64,000 bases of DNA from Mermis nigrescens (taxonomy: Eukaryota; Nematoda; Enoplea; Mermithida; Mermithidae), in assembly GCA_036768485.1 (NCBI GenBank), contig JAVLUZ010000730.1, positions 204,261-268,260 on the forward strand, written 5' to 3'. The translations under genes and the position numbers were made by a program. Of the stretch, positions 55,245-64,000 are shown in pieces; position 1 is the stretch's first letter, and each line of letters begins with the position of its first letter. The notes beneath the pieces were generated by a model. That model worked only from the letters and a program-made list of their open reading frames with translations, was not told where the DNA came from and did not search any database.

Positions 55245-55489
55245 CCCAGTACCCCCATAAATGGGCTTACAATATTGCAGGTATATCATGCAAAACGTAT
55301 TAATAGGTTTAAAAATGACAACAATTACCGAAGCCATATAATAAGATTCTTTTTACCAATTTTAATTGCATCATAAAAAATTAGCAACCTGGGTACATAC
55401 GCCTACAAAGTTTAGAAGTTCAAACTTTTTTTAGTTAAATGTGAATACCACCTATTTGGTACTATGCGAAAATTCTCTTTTTTTCAATA

Positions 55490-56490
55490 CGCTTGTCACA
55501 TACTTTTTGTAATTCCTTTGCGGTAAGTTTTAAAAACAATTTTGCAAATTTCATTCATACGATGAATACAATTAAATGTTATTATGATTTCTTTTTTTGC
55601 AATTTTCTTTTACGAACGCATAAACTAAATGGTGTAATGATTTGTAATTTACGCATTGTTGTCCTGTCAATTCCGGAAATGGAATAACACTGGTTTATCC
55701 AAATTGGGATGAGCTAAATGTAAACCAACCAACGCCATCGGATCCGTTCTAGATAATATAGTCTCAATAGCATGATCAAAAGTAGCCAGTACGCATTTGT
55801 TGATATTTTCTTATTTGTCCAAATGTATACAACAAATTTACTATTCTGTGCCTTCCGTATTGCAGCGCTCTTCATGCTGCATAACAGGATTGCTCAATTT
55901 GTAGAAATGCTCCTCTGCAAAGTCTCCCCACTCTGCTCATCATCAGACGCTCACCATTTATTGACGGTAATGAAACTGTCAGTTTCAAAAGAATCAAGTA
56001 CTAAAATGGCATAAACAATTTTCTATTTATCCAGTACCCCCGGAAATGGGTTTACGCCTATGCAGGTCTATTATGCAATAAGTACTAATAGGCTTAAACA
56101 TGACAACAATTACCGAAGCCATGTACTATTATTCTTTTTGCCAAATTTAATTGCATCATAAAAATTAGCAACCTAAAAGTTGAGAACTTCAAAGTTTTTT
56201 TGAGTTAAATGTGAATACCACCCATTTGGTATGATGCCAAAAATTCTTTTTTATAATACGCTTGTCAATACTATATTAAATTCCTTTGGGGTAAGTTTCG
56301 AAACAATTTTGCAAATTTCATTTATACAATGAATACAATTAAATGTTATTATGATTTCTTTTTCACAATTTTCTTTTACAAACGCATAAACTAAATAGCG
56401 TAATGGCACGTTGTTGTCAAGATGGCATAAAAACATGGGCAAAATACTTGGCTGGTTCTCTTTTTGCCACATTGATAGCACATAGATAAT
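55490..56490 (-). pseudogene. Duplicated PolB N-terminal fragments
   Basis: 55675-55980 repeats 54540-54870 (GLHLAHPNLDK piece), and two stretches (55500-55640, 56275-56400) repeat 53245-53370. 56251-56481 is open on the minus strand and contains CINEICKIVSKLTPKEF. This is a local duplication of the relic at 53.3-54.9 kb. Confidence 0.5.
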
Positions 56491-56559
56491 TTCCTGTGAC
56501 TACAGTAGTAATACCCGCTACCCTGGGGGTAAATGATGAAGGATGCTTGCTAAGTGCAC

Positions 56560-57760
56560 ATGCACTAGATACAAAATTATGACGTATTACGACCAAGCAA
56601 GCAAGCTGACGTCATTATGCCCCCGGAAGGCGAGCCACGGTACCTATATTAATCGGCTATGCGCATCCTTTCCACCCCAAATTAGCATATCCAGGAGATC
56701 ATAAATCTACCCACGGATCAGGATTAGGGGATAAACCGATCTTGTTGCATTGTGTGATATTTTTGTTCATAAACTTTTCAGCGTTGCATTGCGCTAAAAT
56801 TATGTACTTTAACCTTCAATGACTACTAAGCTTTCTGGCCCCAGTTATCAGATAAACCAATTTTTTTTGCGTTGTACTAAAATTATGTACATACACAGCT
56901 AAGCTTTCTAGCCCCCAGACCAATATTCGCATTGCGCTAAAAGTATGTACGTACACGCTTAATGACTACCAAGCTTCCTGGCCCATGGATTATTGGAGAA
57001 ACCAAATTTACGGTCACAGTGCGCTTAAATTATGTACGTACGACTAATTATCTACGCAACCCTTAATTTGGATAAAAATTAAAATTATAGGCGTGGAAAT
57101 CTAAACTCTCAAGAATCTGTAGACCCACAAAATTATGATGTATTACGATCAAGCAAGCTAGTTGACGTCGTTATACCCCCGCAGGCAAACCGCGTTACCT
57201 ACATTAATTGGCTTTGCGCCCCTTTCCCAGCCCAAAATTAACATATCTAGGGGAGGGGTCTATGAATTTGCCCCCGGATCAGGATTACACGGATCAAGGA
57301 TGCAATTTTTAGGTCGCACTTGCGCTAAAATTATGTACATTATCACGTATTACGATCGACCACCTGAAGTCTTTCGACCTCGGAGGATCGGAATTACTGG
57401 ATAAACCTACATTAATCGGCTATGCGTACCCTTCCCGCGCTAAAATTATCATACATACAGGCGGGTTTAGATGACCACTAAGCTTTCTGACTCGAGGATC
57501 AGGAATTACCGGATAAACCAATTTGTTAGGTCGTATTGCGCTAAAATTATGTACATACACGTTCAATGACCACTAAGCTTTCTGGTTTCGGGATCAGCAT
57601 TATAGGATAAGTCAATTGTACGGTAACAGTTGCGCTAAAATTATGTCACGCGTGATGCTTACGACTAATTATCTGCGCAAACCCCAATTTGGATAAAAAT
57701 CAAAAATAATGGGCATGAAAATCTAAACTCTTAAGAATTGGTAGACTCCCAGAACGTGCA
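56560..57760. repeat. Satellite-like tandem array with higher-order structure
   Basis: GCGCTAAAATTATGTACATA with AAGCTTTCTGGCCC and GGATCAGGATTA recurs at least seven times at 60-100-bp spacing or multiples. Longer blocks (ATTACGA-CAAGCAAGC to CATATC-AGG; TACGACTAATTATCT to GTAGACCCAC) repeat about 560-600 bp apart. The last 50 bp of the window (63950-64000) carry a matching piece in reverse orientation. Confidence 0.75.
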
Positions 57761-58632
57761 AAAAATGTTCATAAGGTCAAAAAGCACAGATAACACAAAT
57801 TTAAATTACAATGAATAGAAATGCATTAAATAACGCCTGATTTGTAAAAGGAAATTAGAGTCCGCGAATTTAATTATTTAATCACTTTGTAGGATAACGC
57901 TAAATATGCGAGCATGTAATATCTAAATATATAAATTTTTAGTCTATTGATTTAAATATATATATATATTGGTTCATTGCTCTACATACATAAAATAAGT
58001 ATATATCAGCAAATAATAACAATATTATTATGATTTGCCGAGTAATAAAAAAACTAATAACTATCCATCGCCTTGCTAAAATATACAAGTTTAAGATTCA
58101 CTACCCACTACTCATTAAGCAACAGCTAATATGATATCATTTTTTAAAAGCCTCGCCGGATGTTGTAGGGATTTTGGAATCGCTAGAATCAAAACTTTGC
58201 GCGTCTTCAAGCAATTTGAGATCGTCGAACGTACCACTAGTCGCAATACTTTTTGAAGATATTTTCAACTGGATCACATATCGTTAAGATATTGTCAGGA
58301 CAGTCTAGTGGCCCGACTAAAATTTGCATTTTTCGAGAAAAAATCTTTAAAACTCGTAAAATTCAACGCGCATATTTGATTATTGGTTTTAGGAAAAAAA
58401 TGCATCAAATTTATGTGCAAATACGTGTATATTTTTGAAGCATAATAGTTGTATTTAGTTTTTATAATATTTAGTATATATTATTTAAAAAAATATAAAT
58501 TAGCATTATAAAACATTTATTCAATCAATAAATATATACCTTAAGCGTATCAAGTACCTTCAATGCAAAAAAATGCTTAAAAAATTTATGCTACCAAAAC
58601 ACAAAAAATTATAAAACAAGTGTTTTTCGAAG

Positions 58633-59061
58633 CTAAAAGTTTTCCTTACCTCCCAGTTTTTCGATGGCCTCCACGATTTCGCCTCGTTGGCGCTGCCACT
58701 CATAAAATTGTTCCGGCTTTAGCACAATTTCACGTCCTTTGTCCGAGTTTTTCAGGCATAAAATTTTTTTATCGAGTGTTCCTGTTTCAACCGAGGCTAT
58801 TAGACCGTACGTGAGGTCAATAGGGTCAAGTCGAAAATTAAATAATAGGGCGTTCGAAATTAACGGCGAAGCATTCACCAAATTCTGGTACTGCCGACTC
58901 ATTAGATTGACCCCTTGATTCGTTGGGTATAAGGTCAATCTCGTGCCGTACTTCTTGCATATTCTGAAGCTAATATTCGCGAAGTCGTTCCAAGTAGACA
59001 CTAAGCAGTAAACGTTATCCCCAAGTGTAAAATCGTAGCGCTTATTCTGAGGCTCGTTCAT
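58633..59061 (-). CDS. 142-residue protein, possible PC4-like domain
   Basis: Open from the ATG at 59061. NISFRICKKYG followed by LTLYPTNQGVNLMSRQYQN resembles the PC4/p15 single-strand DNA-binding pattern (basic strand, then GISL..EQW..L). A second similar pattern, GREIVLKPEQFYEWQRQ, closes the protein. This is by eye only. It lies inside the left arm of the inverted repeat; no matching open frame was seen in the right arm. Confidence 0.35.
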   Translation of the reverse strand: MNEPQNKRYDFTLGDNVYCLVSTWNDFANISFRICKKYGTRLTLYPTNQGVNLMSRQYQNLVNASPLISNALLFNFRLDPIDLTYGLIASVETGTLDKKILCLKNSDKGREIVLKPEQFYEWQRQRGEIVEAIEKLGGKENF

Positions 59062-59154
59062 TTTCGAATAGTACCAGAAAAAAGCGCCAAGCGGAGTAAT
59101 AATGCAAAATGGAAGTTATAGCTGAATAACATGAAACTTTTTTCTGTTTACTCA

Positions 59155-59465
59155 AAAAACTTAAACAACGGAGCTAGGGTCATAGTTTTTAATGCACGCT
59201 ACATAGAATAAGATAGATAAGAAGATCGAAAGAAACTGACGTAATTGCGAAAAAATTTTAAGTGGTACATGATTACTTTTTTAAGCTTGCCAAGATCAAA
59301 AAGAGAAAATGTAATTTTTGTCAAAAAAAGTTTAATAGGTCACGCAAAAGAACCTAAAAAAACGGAGCTAGGGTCATGGAATGCGCGCTACATGAAATAA
59401 GATAGATAATAAGATCGAAAGAAGCTGACATAATTGCGAAAAAAGTTAAAGTGTTCATTAGTTTC
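59155..59465. repeat. Tandem duplication, about 200-bp unit
   Basis: ACGGAGCTAGGGTCAT, ATAAGATAGATAA and AAGATCGAAAGAA occur twice in order, about 200 bp apart. Confidence 0.8.
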
Positions 59466-59469
59466 TTCA

Positions 59470-60530
59470 AAAGCATTGATGCTTCAGGCAGTTTTCAAAT
59501 TTCATAAACAAGGTCATGTTGACTCAAAATCGTGAGGCAACCGTTGTAATTTTGGAAAACGAGCTAAACGTTGACACATTATTAGCTGTTTCATTGTCTC
59601 TTTATTTAGTAGATAAGAAATAATGTATCAATGCCTGCATGCGTCGCGTTCACTATAGCAGTACAAATAAGCGATGGTAGCTATATTTGCAGAAAAAATG
59701 ATGAATTAAAAATTGCATGCATTTATACGAGCGATAAAATGCAGCTCTAAATCAATACGAGCTATATCTAGTCTAGTACTGCATTTTTCTCGAAGGATTA
59801 TCAAGGCCCGTTAAGAAAACAGTATTTTCTTTGGTAAAATTCCCAATCGCCTTAAGCTAAGCGTTTTAACAACGAAATTTGAGGAAGACGAATTTTTACT
59901 AATAACTTTGTCATTGGAAGATGTAGTATGCTTCTTCAGCAGGGGGCCATCAATATAATAAAAATAAACAAAATACGAATTAAGGCAATTAATACAAAGA
60001 AATTGTGAACGTCATGCTGGGAAAGTAGTAAATAGGGCATAATTTTTATTCAAAATAGTGCCTGTTCACTAATTCATCAAGAGGCGCGTAAGCACACAAG
60101 GGCAGCGATCAAACTCTGGGGGTTCTGCTTAAGGCATAAGAAAATACAAAAAAATAACTGCCCGCACTGTGTACCGCCCAGCTACCCAGTGTGCGTAAGT
60201 GTGCAGTGCACTGTGCAACACAGTGCAGTTTAATAATCGCACATTGTGGCACATTAGTGCACAAAGTGGATGCAAAGTACCTATTCTCTGGAGCTGTACC
60301 GGGTCCTAGAAGCTATTATCACTTTTAGAATGTTATCTTTTTCATGTGAATAATCTTAGGTTCATTATCATGACATTGTCACTTTCTTCACCTAGTTTTT
60401 TTACTTTTCAGCTAAGTAATGGAACATTGCACAGTAAAGTGAGTGATACATACGATCGTGCAATCAGCCATACATTTCATAGACGCAGATATAACACCTT
60501 TTGATAATTTATCTTGTTAATCGAAAATCT
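59470..60530. other. Non-coding part of the left arm
   Basis: No coding frame. Near 60165-60260 a cluster of GTGCAGTGCACTGTGCA-type short palindromes resembles those next to the centre of the inverted repeat. Confidence 0.45.
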
Positions 60531-60537
60531 TTAGCTT

Positions 60538-61332
60538 TCAATATCTTTTTAGCATATCATTGTAGTCTTGGACTGACGTTGTTTCTCGACTGTTTGGAAT
60601 TTCACTCGTATCTTCATTATCATCTTGCCTTTCTTGTAATTCATCAGACAGGATATCGGCATTTTTACTGATAAGTTTCTTGAATAGATGCTTTCGAGAA
60701 TTCCACGCCATCTTTATTGCTTCAGTACCCCCAAAGTTCAGCTTTGATTTAAAAAAGTCTGCCGTTGCAGACAGTTTTGTATCTAGATCACTTTCTTCCA
60801 ACGCTTTTTGCAGGAAAACATGTTCATCATAATTTTCGTAAAGCTTTGACAAAAAAGCGTTGAAGAAGGGTGGGTTGCTCAGTTTTTCAGCAGTATCTGG
60901 AATAACTGCCATGTCTCGTACAGCATTCTCCATTATTGCCCGCCAGAATTCATTCTTCCAACCACTTTTGATATCAGGCTCATCATCACTATCCGAAATA
61001 TTCTCTGATCTTTCTTCGTCCTCAGAACCCTCTTGGTCTTCCTCTTTCTCCTCTATTTCTCGTTTTTCCCGTTTGCCTTCTTCCTCACCTTCTTCTTCTG
61101 AAGTGACAGTTTTATCATCTTCTGTATCACTGTTTGCTATATCCATTAAGGGGTGTAATAGCTGATGATGCCTCTTTAATGTAAAATTATTTGACAATGT
61201 TTTGTTGCACAGTGTGCATAGAACAACCATGTCTAACTCGGCCAAAGACACCAAATGACTGCCATATTCAGATCCGATGTTTTTATAAATACATGTTGCA
61301 CATGTGCTGCACAGTGCGCAGCACACGTGCAC
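60538..61332 (-). CDS. C2H2 zinc-finger protein with acidic stretch
   Basis: 264 residues. CTLCNKTLSNNFTLKRHHQLLH is a C2H2 finger (cysteines 3 apart, histidines at the end). A long Glu-rich tract (about residues 70-115) and a helical C-terminal domain (FWRAIMENAVRDMA, AIKMAWNSRKHLFKKL) follow. The start may be the ATG at 61332 or a later one (MVVLC) just before the finger. C2H2 plus acidic stretch suggests a DNA-binding protein, perhaps transposon-derived. A mirrored, truncated copy lies at 61448-61801. Confidence 0.55.
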   Translation of the reverse strand: MHVCCALCSTCATCIYKNIGSEYGSHLVSLAELDMVVLCTLCNKTLSNNFTLKRHHQLLHPLMDIANSDTEDDKTVTSEEEGEEEGKREKREIEEKEEDQEGSEDEERSENISDSDDEPDIKSGWKNEFWRAIMENAVRDMAVIPDTAEKLSNPPFFNAFLSKLYENYDEHVFLQKALEESDLDTKLSATADFFKSKLNFGGTEAIKMAWNSRKHLFKKLISKNADILSDELQERQDDNEDTSEIPNSRETTSVQDYNDMLKRY

Positions 61333-61439
61333 ACATGTGAGGTAATCAGGGATCTAGCATTTGCTTGGGATTGGGATGGGACCTAGTGATGGCACAGGTT
61401 CCATTATATCTTTAAGCAGACATATATATCACTGATTAC

Positions 61440-64000
61440 CTCACAGTGTGCACGTGTGCTGCGCACTGTGCAGCACATGTGCAACATGTATTTATAAAAA
61501 CATCGGATCTGAATATGGCAGTCATTTGGTGTCTTTGGCCGAGTTAGACATGGTTGTTCTATGCACACTGTGCAACAAAACATTGTCAAATAATTTTACA
61601 TTAAAGAGGCATCATCAGCTATTACACCCCTTAATGGATGCAACAAACAGTGATACAGAAGATGATAAAACTGTCACTTCAGAAGAAGGTGAAGAAGAAG
61701 GCAAGCGGAGAAACGAGAATAGGAGGAGACCAAGAGGAATTCTGAAAGGACGAAAGATCGAGAGTGCGACAAGGTGTTGGAAGAATAATTCTGGCGTATG
61801 AATTTGGCATTCCTGTAACAGTTCAGATACTGCTAGCCTTTTTTGTTAGCTCCCTACGAAAATTATGATGGTATATTTTCCTACGAAAAGCGATCTAGAT
61901 ACAAAACGTACGGCATTTTGTTTTGCTTTGAAACTTTGAGTTTTCTTTGTAAAATGACGTGAAATTCTCAGCTATCTATTCAACTCATGCGTATCTAATG
62001 CGATGAATTTTAAGCTAGATATTCTGTGCAGTGGTGAGCAGTCGTCGTCCAGACTGTGTTAATGTAAAAATCGATTGGCTTTAAGACTCGTTAACAGATG
62101 AGGTGCATATCTGGGTCTGCATGTTGCCGCGATCATCGTCCATAAACTCTGCACAGCAATGCCAGATTGACGTGACAATCATGACAGGTCGTGCATGTGT
62201 GACAAGAGACTCGGCAACTCTGGGACCGGTACACTCCGAAGAAACCAGGAGCGCCGACCCACTCTGCCTGTCATGCGACCCGCTCACTGACCCGTGCACT
62301 GCGCACGCATGAGCGCGTCCACGGCGGCCTTGGGAGCCCCAGGGCGCCAACCGCTCTTGGTCAGTGGGCGGGCACTCATTTTGTGGGGCCTGCTTTTCCC
62401 CGCGTGATCGTTCTGTTCTTTGACCGCACAATGCCTTATTCCATGTTTGTTTATTTTTCGTAGCTATTGATGTTTGAAGAACGCACCGTCTTCAGCCAGA
62501 CAGAGTTGTGAGCCAGGGTGGGTCTCAGGCCCTGGACCCCGTTGGCTGCAACAGACGATGAGAAACACATACGTTTTCTTAACCGTATGATATCCGCTCG
62601 GGAAAAAACATTATGCCATTGTCCGCTCGTATAAATGCATGCAATTTTAATTCATAATTTTTTCTTTTACTAGCTCCTCATACCATCTTATTCTTATAAT
62701 AGTACATTTATATTCCATTGATATTTCTTATCTACTAAATAAGAGGTGGCAATAATAATGTTCTTGACGTTTAATAAAACCACAACCGGTTACCTACGAT
62801 TACAGTCTTTTATATTTTGTTTATAATTTGGCCTGGTACGAAGAAACTGTGGTTTTACTAATTACCGCAATTATACGCTTCTCGGTAGATCTTGTCCTCC
62901 TCTTATTTCACCTTTTCTAATAAGACCGTGGGCCTATAGGCACGACAAGTACCATTCTCTTTTGATCTTGACAGCACAAAGTGATCATGTACCACTTAAA
63001 ATTTTTCTGGTAGCGTTGATAAATGGCTCCGTGGTTTAAAGATTTTTGGTAAACCTGTTAACTCCATTTACTACATTTTCCACTGACTTTTTTCTGTTAC
63101 CCTTCAAAATGACTTCCTTTTACTGAGACGATTGCAGGTAGACATTTCACAAATATCAAATACAGCGCTACAATCGAAGTCCAACCTCATTCTTCTGGGT
63201 CATCCCATTCAATTACAACCAGCTGAGCATAGAACACATGCCGATGACTTCAGTTTCTTATGATCAACAACAGATGGGAAAACTCTGTTTCCATGTTTCT
63301 TAGTACAGCGGCCCCCAGTGGCATCCTGTTCAAATCTGTTAAACAGATTAAACAAACTCGTTTTATAACATGAGCCCCTATTTTTAAATAATACTATGCC
63401 ATCCAACAAAGAAACTAAATACCTTCAAAGAAACTCTGCGACAATGCAACAGTGACCACATTTTTTCCCAAAGGCTCCAAAATCAAATATACGTTGGCTG
63501 AGTACAAAGATTTTCTCAGAAAATGCAAAGTACAGATAGAACCCTCTGTCACAGGCGAATATCTTTTGATACGTCAGTCGAAGATATCTTCAATGTGACA
63601 CTAATGTTCGTTTCAATCTAACATAAAGTTTTGAACACAGCAGTTTCTGAGAATCCTGGCCTCAGCCCGTTTCCCAAAAATGATGTCACCAGCTTTAATG
63701 AAGCATATTTTAACGAGGCGATGAGATATTATTAGTTTTTATTACTCGGCAATCACTAATAATGTGATTCGCTGATGTTAAAACATTTTGGCAGAACTGG
63801 TCCAAATATATTTAAAATCAACAGGCTAAAACTGTGTGTGCATGCGCTTTATGAATACATCCCCACGTGATTAAATAATTAAATTCACCGGACTCAAACA
63901 ACACAAATAAGTTTTATGCATTTCTAGTTTGTTACTTGTTTATAAACATCCGTTTTTGGCGTAGCACACAAAGATTTATCCCTTAATCCGAGGAATGGGC
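61440..64000 (-). repeat. Right arm of the large inverted repeat (runs off the window)
   Basis: Mirrors the left arm as listed there. Between 61800 and 62600 it has sequence not seen in the left arm, including a GC-rich CpG-bearing patch (62270-62420). A short plus-strand frame near 63440-63600 (KIKYTLAEYKDFLRKC) is unassigned. Confidence 0.65.
61448..61801 (+). pseudogene. Mirror-image truncated copy of the C2H2 gene
   Basis: The first about 85 codons equal those of 60538-61332, read on the other strand. After the Glu tract the frame diverges and stops. The two 5' ends face each other across about 100 bp, so the inverted repeat is centred on a divergent pair of gene starts. Confidence 0.8.

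Larger units (their letters stand above)
57820..61345 (+). repeat. Left arm of a large inverted repeat
   Basis: Segments here match the reverse complement of the right arm in mirrored order: 57820-57890 with 63855-63935 (GAATTTAATTATTTAATCAC); 58010-58060 with 63725-63780 (TTGCCGAGTAATAAAAACTA-like); 59250-59310 with 62950-63005 (AAGTGGTACATGAT); 59605-59745 with 62625-62745 (GCATGCATTTATACGAGCG); 61020-61345 with 61440-61760. The arms have diverged and carry separate insertions. Confidence 0.7.

Noticed and set aside
62081..62431. Minus-strand 116-codon frame in the GC-rich patch of the right arm
   Set aside because: High GC alone keeps it open; no motif and no counterpart in the left arm.

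Overview
This is eukaryotic, AT-rich DNA, most likely from an invertebrate. It has spliceosomal introns (GT..AG), short hAT-type elements, (AT)n runs and satellite DNA. I cannot name the species. Positions 1 to about 50.5 kb are a nest of Polinton/Maverick (adintovirus-like) elements, which are double-stranded DNA viruses/transposons that use a protein-primed family-B DNA polymerase (PolB), a retroviral-type integrase, an FtsK/HerA-like packaging ATPase, an adenain-like protease and double/single jelly-roll capsid proteins.

Layout: (1) 1-14368 and 40444-50486 are two copies of one segment. It carries an F-box gene, a GC-rich repeat, an intron-split PolB, F-box/LRR-like and LRR-transmembrane genes, an Hsp20-like gene and a TATA-binding-protein (TBP)-like gene. 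I call the part between the GC-rich repeats element C. (2) 14.4-22.17 kb plus 37.58-43.0 kb is element A: zinc-ribbon gene, small helical gene, integrase, minor capsid, basic protein, major capsid (split by a hAT transposon), protease and ATPase relics, a pX-like gene, then, beyond element B, a conserved virion-type gene, TBP, an Hsp20-like gene, an LRR-transmembrane gene and an F-box gene. (3) 22175-37576 is element B, a compact 15.4-kb Polinton with about 0.41-kb terminal inverted repeats, inserted at the pX-like gene of A. It carries PolB (dead), a transmembrane gene, a CxxC protein, integrase, zinc-ribbon gene, small helical gene, ATPase, pX-like gene, virion genes, major capsid, protease, minor capsid, TBP and an F-box gene. 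(4) 50.5-64 kb is a flank with PolB relics, MITEs, a satellite and a several-kb inverted repeat centred near 61.4 kb.

The strongest new theme is a possible self-supplied transcription module. All three element types carry a TBP-like gene. Many genes of A are preceded by TATAAATA and many of B by TATAAAAG. Elements A and C also place an Hsp20-like gene directly after TBP and an LRR-transmembrane gene on the opposite strand. Every element has an F-box gene. A second theme is that element C PolB is split by introns, four of which are copies of one another (introner-like).

Most replication genes are broken (stops, frameshifts, insertions). Several morphogenesis genes of B (integrase, ATPase, pX-like, major capsid, protease) remain open over their full length. 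All functional calls are by reading motifs and comparing copies inside the window; no database search was possible.
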